Positions 45,501 to 57,500 of a stretch of 64,000 bases of DNA are shown here, piece by piece. The stretch comes from Ligula intestinalis (lineage: Eukaryota > Platyhelminthes > Cestoda > Diphyllobothriidea > Diphyllobothriidae): NCBI GenBank assembly GCA_036362985.1, contig JAYGXS010000005.1, forward strand, positions 31,171,893 to 31,235,892, read 5' to 3'. Position numbers and translations under genes: made by a program. The notes under the pieces were generated by a model. It did no database searches. It worked only from the letters and a program-made list of their open reading frames with translations, and was not told the origin of the DNA. How positions within the stretch are numbered: the stretch's first letter is position 1; every line of letters begins with the position of its first letter.

Positions 45501-48500
45501 TCTGATACAGTGAGTTGACTGTTCAAGCGACATTTCCATCGGATAGCTATCAGGCACACCTTATTGGTGGGGGTACATATGTCAAATTAGAATAATTAAT
45601 TTGACCAAACTCAATAGGGTGCTCATCGATCTATCTGGTTGCGAAGCATACTCTTTCCGTTGTGCCTGGAAGCTCAATCTAGAGAAATCGCAAGCTGTTA
45701 CATAGCAACGTATAACATATGATAGAGTAGAACCGACAAAGACAAGAGAAACTGTAATGGCCATTTCTGGCTAATTTGCCGTTCTCGGCCAGTCGTATCC
45801 GATCAATTTTACATACAAATTAAGAGGCTTGTAGACAGAAAAGTGCACCAGTGGACATCAAAATGAAAGAGAGTCGTTAGGAAACTGCACTGACCACATG
45901 ATGAGTCGGACCAAACGCATGATGATCTCGTTCATGATGATGAAGAAATCCAACATAAGCCGAGCGGACGGGCCCATTGTAGCAATGCAGAGGCCGAAGG
46001 CAACAGAGAATGTCACGAGGCCTAAAAAGACATAAAAGCAACAAAAAATGAATTTACTTTTTTTTATCAGCCTTTGCCATGCTAAAAGATACCCTAGTAG
46101 CTAAAAATCCGAAATAAATAGTACGGTTCAACAGTAGTGGACTTTGTAAAGACGGGCGAATGTTGCTTTTTTTCACGGCCTCAGCCTTATTCAGCCGCGC
46201 ATTTTGGGAAATATGGATGCCAGTAAAGGGTAGCGTATGCGAGAAACTAGTATTCAGAAGAATGAACCTTTGGAGCACGACTCCCTCTAGGCCATGAAGT
46301 AACCGAATTCTAAAATGCCAAAGAAGCTGATGGAAATTTCGATGGCAAATTTGAAAGGATAGAGCTTTCGCTTTTCGGAAGTTCTCTCAATTGAAGGCAT
46401 TTTAGACCGTTTGCGTTTCATTTCAACGTCCCCATCAGAGGCCTTTTGCGGATCGCATGCTGTCAACCCACAGAATCATTCTGGCGGTTACACAATATTT
46501 AGTCGCCGAGAACCCGGCCGGGAGGCTAAAGCCCCTACAGTAAACGAGGCTGTTGATTTTCTTGGCCGCAGGAGTACCTTCGAAAGTGATGCAAAAATGC
46601 GTTGACTCCGCTTAAATACCTACCTAGATGGCAGACAGCGCGGGAGTGGCATTTAAAGGTTTACGAGCGAACAGGTGAGCCCTAGAAAGTATTTGAGAAA
46701 AAGGAGGTATGACCGCCGGAACAAAAATTTTATCGGCTGACGTTTCGAAATCCGTCGCGGATTCCTTATTGGAAAAAAGAACAGAAACGGGTAATTAATA
46801 CACAGAGAGTTTAAGTATTTTTGGAATACAGTCACTATGCTACTGCACTTGTATGACAAATAACGACTACCCTATGGAGGATAATTGTCCGCTTTTGCGC
46901 TATTTGCTTGATGGCCGCTGTGCGAGCCGTGCCCTGCTGAACTTCAATCACACAGGGTGGAAGTGGGCGTGATGATTGCTCGGGCGAAACAAGTCGCCAC
47001 TTGGAAAACGCACAGGCCAACGCATGGTCTAACGCCGGCGCCAGGAAGCCAGGTGGCCAAGCAATTATCATGTCCAATTCAAACACATGTGATGAAAGTT
47101 TAGCAGGTCACGGCCGATCATCAAGCAATTAGCCCATAAGCGGGTAGTTATCGTCAACGGGGCAGTCGTTTATTATCGTAAGTCTGTAGTAGTCTAGTGA
47201 CTGTATCCTATAAATACTCCAACTCTCTGTGCATCCGCTTCCTCTATTGTCTCTGGGGAAGGATCTGCGACGGATTTCGAAACGTTCGCCGAAAAAAGTT
47301 TTTTTTTAGAAATCACATCTTCTTCTGCCTATTTACTCGTTTATCTTAGTTTCAGATTGAAAATTGCCATTAAATCGCTTTTTTGGCTGAAATTTGAGCT
47401 CAGAGAGTTTGCAGGGAAAAAAGCAATCAAAGTAGAACAAAAGTACAAAAAGCGTGACCGGCAGGTTTTTCGGGATAAAAGCTGCCAGAGGAGAACTGCC
47501 CGGTCGTTTCTTCAGTATTAGGAGAAAAAGGCATCAAAATTAATGAATTCTTTTAGAAAAAGTTTGGCCTTATTTTCGGTCACGCCTACTGATTTCATTC
47601 CCTACTAATTACAAACAAATTTTTTTCTCAGTTTATACGATAGTTTTTTTTTCAAGAAAACCTTTAAGAAGGAACTGCCAGAAGCCAGCTTCTAAGGACC
47701 TTTCATAGGAAAAAAATCTTTTCTTTTCGATGCCGACTGTCTAAGATTAGGCAAAATTCAACAATTTTTTGTGATAGCTGTTTTTTTTACAGATTTTAAT
47801 GTGTTTAAATTACCATAAAGTGATGAGTCAAGACCGCACAAAGGCTGCTGGGATTTTTAAAACCTGACAGTCAGTTAAAATTTTTAAAAATGGCAATGAA
47901 AAAAATTTATTCAGGCTTTTCAAGATGCCTGCACGATTTTCCGATTCTCGCATCCCGACTAAACTTCTACTCTTACGATGTGTTCAAATACAATTCGTTA
48001 CTCAGCGTAGAAAATCTGAATACAGTAGCCGCTGGTTATAAAGCTCATGGTTAATAGGGCCAGCCGCGTATTAAGCCCAAATCAGTTTGGGACGGAATTT
48101 TACAGAGCAAAATCCGCCGGCTAATAAGCGCAGTCACCGGCTACAAAGCCCAGTTTGCCGACAGGATAGAGTGGGATTCTCATCTCTCTGCTTGCACAAC
48201 GTGGTTTAAAAGCATCAGATTTCACAAGATTCAATGATTTCTGTTGCCTGGAGAAGGACATCAAAGAGCCCTTGGGAGTGAAGTTTCTTCCAAAACAACT
48301 GACACTACACCACTATTTTTAAATGTGTCGCAAATCATTTTTTGCTTTTGTTATTACGTAAAATGCAGACAAACAGCATTTTTTTCTTGTACATCACCAA
48401 GCTCTACACATAATACAGTACGTATGTAATTTATAGTGCCTATCCAGCGTTTGCTTATCAAGAACAAGGACCCTTCGGTTATTGCGCCCGCCACTTATTA

Positions 48501-51500
48501 AGCCCAATTTGGTCTGGGCCTGAGGTGGGCTTAATAGCCGGCGATCACTGTATATTAGACTGCAAGTATATTCATAAGAAGGATAGGAAACGTCGTAACA
48601 GATGGGATTTGTGATATTACAGATTGTCCTTTTTCCAAGCACAGACTGAGAGAAACAATATCCTTACAGAGGGACAATAAAAATGAGCTTCGCATCAGGC
48701 ATTTTTGGGAGCGCTTGTTTGCTCTTTATAAATAGGTGGCAGCGATCCGGAAATGTTTACATTCCTAACTCACGAGTTTTCCCAGTGTGATCGATAAAGT
48801 GGCTAGGCGTTTTCATTAGCGAATGCGAAACACTGGCTGATAAGCGTTTGAAATATGTAAGATTTCAAAACGGACTGATATGAAGGAAATTCCGAAGTAT
48901 GAGCCGGTCGGTTTCGTAAATTTCACTTTGATAAAAAGTGCACACATGTACAGGGTACTTTTGAAAATAATTTTCTATGTTTATCAGAAGCAAATAGTAT
49001 CTTCCAGAAAGGAAGCATCAAAAAGCTTTTTTATTTGGTATTATCGGCTGTTCCCTTTTATTAAAATTGTGACAAGTAATGTTAACTTAAGAATTTCTAC
49101 TCATATACTAGGAAATGCTAATGAGGCTGATTGCATAAAGCTAACTTATGCTGGAGACAACACTAATAAGGGTGACGCTGGGATTCTGTGATCAAACTGT
49201 CAACAACACTTTCTCCCAATCCGCGGATGCAGAAGGGTGAAAAGTTCATGTTCTGAAAATGCAGGACAGACAATATGATGGTAATAAATTAGATTTTCCG
49301 TTGAAATACTCTGTGTACTTGGTGCTGAACTCCCCAAAATACAACTGGACAACAACTGAAATTATGTCTGTGAGAAAAGAAGTAGGCGTATGTTAAAGGG
49401 AATAGTTCTTTCTCCCAAGGTGCAGGGTCTTACGCAAAATTCCAGGAGGAACACCTATCACGGGGTCATACCCTACTGACTAAGCCTAAACTTGCTCCAC
49501 TCTTCCCTGTAAACCTATCCCTAACCCTTATTCTGGGATTTCTGGAATTCGGTGCAAAGTTGCCCACATTAGGGGGTCTTTCCATTCTGTACCCCTGCAT
49601 GACCTGTTTTCCTTGGTTGATCATGTCTTGCAGAAGTGCCAGAATATTAACTTTGAGGACAGTCAGGAAGACCGCTTGTGGGCTATCAGTAGCCTGACCA
49701 GAGGAGGTATGCATAGACCTGCTGTCTGCGTCCTTTCTATTACAAGCGTTTCCTGAGGGGCAAACTGTTTCGGTCAAATTGAGCCTCAGCACCATGACTT
49801 GAGTCATGTTTCACGGGCCTCCAGTCTATAAACAAGTGCAACGACCTGCCCAAGGCTCCTTTTGGCAAAAGCCATTCACCCCTTGGGGAACGCACAGGCT
49901 TACGCATCGCTTAACGCCTGCACTAGGGCGCCAGATAGCCGAGCAATCGTCACGTCCAATTCCACCACGTGTGATGAAAGGTCAGTAGGTCACGGCCCGC
50001 ACACCGGACATCAAGCCATTAGCACACAGGTGAGCAATTATCCTCGATAGGGGGAGCATAGTGACTGCATCCTATAAATACTGTAACGCCCTGTGTATGA
50101 ACTACCTGTTTTGCTATTGTCACTAATGATGGATCCGTGACGGATTTCGAAACGTCAGACGAATAAAAGTCTTGTCCCAGCAATCATATCTGCCTCTTCT
50201 CCATCAAACTCCTGTTGAATTCATCGTTACCAGTCATAGGGAGAGAGGTATATGTTGATTGTCGATTACGATGCGACAGTTTTTGATACTGATTATCGTG
50301 TGCTCCGTGAAGGTGGGACGAGGACTGTGTAGGGCTGGCATGGTGAACTGACAACCACGTCAAGTATACATCTGGAAGCCCTCACCTCTCCATTCTAACC
50401 CTCCTTGTACCTAGCTCTCACCCATGGCTGCATAATACGTCACAGAATGCAGCGTTTACAGCGCGTTCTGATTGACAAGAAAGTCCGGTGTTGGTCCTCA
50501 CATCTCGACGAAGTCATTTGTTTACTCTTGTTCGGTCGGTTGGGGGTGAGGAGAGGCCCTGTTGAGAGCCAGATGTCGAACTACCCTCTACTTCGACTTA
50601 CCGCACAATAATTTCAGACCTGTTCTTGCCACCGAATTACGATGCGACGTTGGCTGGGAGAGAGAGATCGGTCCTGAAGCGTTCACCAGGCACGAATAAT
50701 GTCCATTTGCTAGTCTCACTTACCTCCAGCACTAATCCTAGCCCTCAGCCCTTATGAGGATGAACATCGTCGATTCTAAAGTGCGAGCGACAGTATGTGT
50801 GTCCCTTAAGCGTGCCACGTGGTAGATGCGCTGGACCAACAGGAAGGACAGGTCAGGATACGGTAGACGTTATTCAGGTTGGGCTCACATAACAAATGCT
50901 TAATATAGGACGGGGGGGGAGACGGGATGTGGTGGCATGCATAGAGGCGGCTTCGGCCGCGCTAGCCACATGCATCTCATCCCGTCTCCGATCTTCTTGC
51001 CTTTGTCTGCACACCGGGTTCAGGTAATTGAGGTAAGAGAGGGTGCAGTAGACGCTGCACAAGTCTATGATCCCCTAAAACCCATCCCTGCACTATTCAC
51101 TTGCTGAAATACGCGGAGCACATTGCCGAAACCGACGGTCGAAATGGCGTGTTGGTTTTTGTGACAGGAATGGACCACGAAATTGACCGACGCAAGCTGA
51201 GACCAATCGAGTGGACACAGAAATAATATCCCCCCTCCAGGATTTTAGTGTATGGTCACTCGTCCTAATTATGCCCGTGTCTTACCGACCAATAAAAATC
51301 ATATGGACCGGTCGAGCACAGAAAATGCCTGCTGAAGGATCACCGAAAGGATGATATCGAAACGTCATTATCAGAGGTTCACGCCGAAGACGAGGGCAGA
51401 AAAAAAGCTAAACAAGGGAAAACTACAGAGTGATCAACATATCCTGGAAGTGCTTGCACAAGCTAAATGCACATGATTGCGCAAAAAATGGATTTGAAAC

Positions 51501-54500
51501 TTTTGGAACCTAGTCACTTTAGGCAACATAGGTGAAGTCACAGGTTCACAGGACTGGATTACCAAAAAAGTACGTAACCTTCTCTCACTTTCGCTCACTG
51601 GACCTCATACCTTCAAACTTCACATACAATCATCCCAAACATATTAGCTCAACCGGCAGGCTGAACACTGCGACAACAAGTAGCAATCGTCATGAAATTC
51701 AAATTTTTACTCAACAGAGTGACAAGGATCTAACGCCCCACTTTCTGTTGACGGCTTGCGTCGCCTATAGCTCAGCATTCAACTTATGGATATTGTTATC
51801 CTGATTAATATTTTGAATTATTGCTGCTGCTTTCTGAGCAGCTTGCGCCTCCCACAACTAAAACCTTAGACCTGTTATCAGTGGTGATGTTTACTGTTTG
51901 TTTAAACTCCAAAACTGTCTGACACGCTCTAATAAACCAATAAACATTGTATATAGAGCGAAAAAATACATTTAGGGACAGGAATTGAATCCTTAAACCT
52001 ATCGGTATTCATATCAACACGCCAACAATAGCCAACGTCCCAAAGAAGAGGACCAAACATTCCGTTATCTGAGAAGTGCCCGCAGAGGAGAATGTTTTGC
52101 AGTTATAAGGGACCAACGTGGGACAGGCGATAAATATTTTGGCCCGATCTCTCACCTGGTTACAGCTTTTGTCGGCATTAAGTAGTTCTGTCGTGTGCCT
52201 GTGCTATGAAATGGATAAATATGGGTGATTCGGTGTTGCAGAGAGCGTCCTTCTGACATTTTGACCATTACATGGCCAAAGTGGTGAGCGCAGCATCGGC
52301 GACTTGCACGTAAATAAATTCACAGTCAGTTAGAATTGCACAGCATTTAGCTTACTCATCCTTCTTTCACTGACCCTGCAATGAGGACAACCGTCCGGGT
52401 GCAGTGGCTGGCAAAGACAGACAGCCTGCCTACGCGTGCCCCACACAGGCTGGTGTGTGCGGCATGTACACTGCTTTCACAGAGGATGGCTCAACTCTCG
52501 CTTGCGCAAGTTTGAACCTCAACCTCCCCCCAGTATTTGGCAAGTGCAATACCAAGCTATCACGTCAGTTGCTCACCCTCCATGTCCCTACTTTTAACGC
52601 GTCATGATAAATTCAATCGCTTCACCCACCACGCTCCGACAGCCAGACATCTGGAGGCGGGCGTGGGCACATCGGCTAAGAAACTCAACCATTCCGCCTA
52701 CGCAGGCCACACACGATCCATTTTTCAGCACATGCATCACACTACTGGCTGAGTAGCTCGTATCTTGCAGCCTCCGAAGCCACGAATCTTTACACATTGC
52801 GACAGTTTAAAAGCGGGTGAGAATTACGCTAGTATCGGCGTCTCCCCCCGCACCAAGCGGCTTTTCGGCCGTATTCGGTAGCTGGTGGTGAGAATATTCT
52901 GCTGGTTTCTCGGAGCAAGAATAAATAGTGTCATATCGATCTCCCAAGCCCCATTTGTGCATTTATTGCCAAAGGCGCAGGTTGTAAAACACTTCGCGGT
53001 GTTCGTGTCCGGCTTGCAGGTAAGTTACATTGTTTTATGTGTGAAACTGTCAGTCCAGCTACAGGCGCCAATAGCCTACATACACACACACACGCAACCT
53101 GCACGCAATCGCCTTCGTTACGGAGACAGGAAAAACTGGTGTTTACTCTACGATCGGCTCCAGCCAGCCAGCTGGACGGACTAGCGTAATGTAAGTGCAA
53201 CGAGTTTGCACACGTGGTCGCAGACTAGTCACCACCGGAAAGAGGCTGAAAAACGTTGGAGGTCTCACTGAGATGCTAGTCAGTTAATAATTTCACGTTC
53301 CCATTAATATGCTTTTTTGGATAAAAAATTATGAAAAGAAGTCGACTATTAATCGTAAAACCGACACCTCTCACAGAGTAGCGACTATTCCCCGTAGAAA
53401 GCACCGGTCCAATCACCGAAATTAGGCTACATCGGGTCCGGTTAGTACTGGGATGTATGACCGGCTGGGGAAACCGGATGTTGCTGCCATCTCTGTTTCC
53501 CTTTCTCATCTCCAGTATTTTTGACTTTATCTTGACTTCGAGTGCAGATAGAGGGAGTGGGGAGGGAGTGAGGTAGATACATCGCAAGTCTACTTCCACT
53601 ATAATCACCATTCCCGTAGGATCCTGGTGTGGGGCATACGGTAGCCCTCGTCAAAACCGATGGTAAAGCTGTTGAGCTAGCCGTGCTGTGTTGCCTGTAT
53701 GTACATAATGTACTCTGTAAAACTAGTGTTTGCCCTGTGTTAAATCTCCGAAAGATTCGTCAGACATGAGGCAGAATTTGAGAGCAAGTTGTCAAGACAT
53801 CTGGCTGCTTCTGTTTACGTTCGGATATTTTAGGTTTCACTACGAGATCGCCAGACTTGATTGACAGGAAAATCTGTTTTTTGCAGACATTTAACGTCGA
53901 TAAGTACACAACTTCAAGAAACACGTCCGATACAAACGTTGAGTTTGGATAGGTGGTAGGACAGCACACACAAGGTTCCATTCTTACTGGACTATAACTA
54001 ATTTTCAGGAAGAAACAGGGGCAGAAATCCCAGTCAATACCTCTTTGTTTAAAAATAAGTCATGTCAGGTGGGAGGAGAACAAAGTTCCCTTCTCAGGTC
54101 AGGTCTCCTAATCTTCGAGCTATCTACCAGCTACTTAGAAAAGGACATAAAAATGCCACAGAAATCCAACCCAACTTTAGCTAAGGGCACAGACAACTAG
54201 AAAGACAGACGTTATCTCAACTGAATTCATTTGGTACTCACAGACAAAGGTATATTGTTTTTTGGAAAAAAAACTTTGAATGGTTGGACTTACCAAGAAC
54301 GTTTGTGCTTTCGAGAAATCGCTGTTCCAGAACCTCAACCACGATGGGTTGTGCAGTTTCGTTGGGCTAGAAAGGTTTCATAAAAAGGCAAATGTATAGG
54401 AAGGTGTAGATTTTGTGTTGTTTGGTTTGGCTTTCTTTTAAATAAACCAAATAAATCGAACAAATGATGGCGTTCTGAACAACCTTTCACTATGTCTAAT

Positions 54501-57500
54501 ATCGTGCAAATCAAATACTCCTATAACCAATATTTATGTCAGCCCATACGGTCAAAATATTATTTTAACACCAACAAGCCAGGCATTTAGGACATAAGGC
54601 GTAAAAATGTTTCAGGTTTTTTCAGGAAAGAAATATGCGCGCGTGCATTATTACGTACCGTGCTTGGTGGTGATGGTATCAAGCGTAAGGTGTCCACTAC
54701 TGCCAAGCACTTTGATCTCCAATCTATTTTAATACAAATGAACTGAATTGGCACAACCGTTTTCCTGTGTTTTACTAAAGTGGTCTGGATCCGGTTGTTC
54801 AGAGGTCGTACAGTGTGTGTTTCTGGTGGTTCTTTTGTAGAATTAACTGTGGCCAATACGATCCCATCCCCCGTAGCAGCCTCCAGCTCTACACTTCCTT
54901 TGGACTGTCAGCCTACGATTCCGGATCGTATTGTCCGTGAGATTTCCCCTTAACCACTTTCCAGCACTGTATACCCCGGTTTCCCTTTTTCCGTCTGTAA
55001 AGACAATAAACCATTCTTATCTCTCTCACTGCTTCATTCCTTATGAGAAGTATTAATGTGGATTACGCTGAGAACCTCCAACGTGAGCCTTTTAGTTCTA
55101 CGATTATACTGAAGACGCACGAAGGAACTCCTGTTTCAACACCAGAACATACCCTACGAGTGGAGGGCGCTACATTGGTGGCACCGGTGCCTACGAACTC
55201 CACTACTCAGACTGCAGTTTGTTCTTCCGGTACTATTCTTTAGCATAAATTGTCCGGATATGACGAAAAATAGGATTTTTCGACTTGGCTACGCCGTGCG
55301 CAGTTTCAAGTCCGGGTAGTGCGCAGCCAGGATAGAAGCATGGCTACCTTACAAGGCCTGACGAAGTCCCAGTTGGAAAAGGCCTTGGATGCCGGCCTCG
55401 ACGAGGACACACCCGTAGATGAACTGTGCCGGCAGTTGAAGAATGTACTCAAACTGAAGATATCAAAAGGGGCGGCAATGGACCAGATGTATGCACGATC
55501 TTTGCTACCGGCCAAAACCCCGAATGAGTATGCAGCGGAATTACGGCATCTTTGCAGAGCAGCCTATCCCTCGGTCTCCGAGACAGACTGTCATGACGCA
55601 GTCCTACACTTCTTTGTGAAGAATCTAAATCCAAAGGGGCTGCGTCGTTCACTGCTCCTTCAACAACCCCAGAGTTTACAGGAGGCGGTGAGCCGCGTAG
55701 AATACTACTCGGAAGTGACACAGTTAACGAAACTGACTGCTCAACCGGTCCAGCCGATTGCCCCACAAAACCCAATACGAGGACCACAGAAAAACAACTG
55801 GCGCCGGTTCAGCTATAACCCGCCAAACCGGGCCGCATCATACCAACGGCCACAGTTCCCCGGACGTGGAGGGTATAATCGTTTTCCAAACCCGCAAGTC
55901 TGTGTATGCAACAATGAACGACCACCTTCCTTCGGCTAACAAACCACACCAGGTACGTTCTCGATTCCAATTGTATCTCAATTTCATACATTGGTAGAAC
56001 CATTTTGCACTGAACTTTACGTAAATGCTAAGCTTTTTAAAGCTCGAATCGACACTGGAGTGAATAGATAATTAGTAAACCCGCGAATACTGTAACGTAG
56101 ACAGCACTTCAAACTAGAAAAAAAGGTCGAGTAAACTGTGCTTAGCGACAGCAAACGGTTCTCGGCTAGCTTGCTTTGGATCTCTGCCTCTTTAGTTAAA
56201 GTTTCAGTCTGGTCTAAAAGAGGACACGTTCCTAGTTGTACCAGACCTAACATGGGATGTATTACTGGGGGTGGACTTCCTTGACCGCCACGAGTGCGTG
56301 ATCCACGTTAAACAACGAACGATTACATTTAACCGGGTGAAATACACGAGAGAGGCTACATTACGGACATTCGATGAAGAGCTAGTCTGTGCTGCCATCC
56401 AAGCCGTTGTTGCACTGCCGGCCATCAACATCGACACGATATTGCCGGACAGTAAAGATATTCCTGGTAACACGCGAGAAGCTTTACGATCACTGTTAGA
56501 AGAGTTTGCTGATGTCTTCACTTGGGATGAAGAATCTTTAGGCCGCACCGCGTACCTACGACACTCCATCGAAACAGGCACCGCCAAACCAGTTTGGCAA
56601 TCGCCGCGGCGAAAAACTGCACAGTATAACATAGAAGTCAACCAACTTCTTGATGTAATGATCAAGAATAAGGTGATACGTCCATCAAAGTCACCATGGG
56701 CCTCCCCAGTGACACTGATTCCGAAAAAGAACGGAAAGTTGCGTTTTTGTGTCGATTACAGGCGTCTAAACGCAGTGACTACACGAGATTCGTTCCCACT
56801 ACCCCGCATTGACGTGACCCTCGATGCATTAGCTGGCGCTTGCTGGTTTTCGACATATGACCTAAAGTCGGGATGCTGGCAGGTAGAAGTTAAACCAGCA
56901 GACCGTCACAAAACCACGTTTACGGTTCCTCAAGGCCTCTTCGAATTCGAAACGATGCTATTCGGACTATGAAATGTACCATCCACTTTCCAACGGTTGA
57001 TGCAGGTCGTAGTGGCACACCTACTACCAACGCAGTGTCTCGTATATTAAGATGATGTAATTGTGTTCGGCCGCACAAAAGCACACCACAACGAAAATTT
57101 ACTAGCAGTGTTAACAGCCCTGCGTAACGCAGGACTGCGGCTCAATCCTCAGAAGTGTACCTGTTTAAAGGATAAGGTTACATACTTAGGTCATGAAATA
57201 TGTAGAGAAGGCATCCGCGCCTCTCCGGAAAAAATAAGTGCGGTACAATTACGGCCCACTCCTAAATCCGTAACCGAAGTTGGCAGTTTCCTTTAATTGG
57301 CATCATATTATCGGAAATTTATCCTACACTTCGCCGAAATCGCGCAACCACTCCATCGTCTAACAGAAAAAGGTCAAAAGTTTAGCTGGACTACAGAATG
57401 TCAAAGTGCCTTTGACGAACTGAAAGGTCTCCTGGTATCCACACCTATACTCACACTCCCGAACACAGACGCCGATGCACCAGAATTTATCCTCAATACA

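Noticed and set aside
55043..55243. Small ORFs in the LTRs (also 59636-59824)
   Set aside because: They arise from the duplicated LTR sequence and match each other for that reason.
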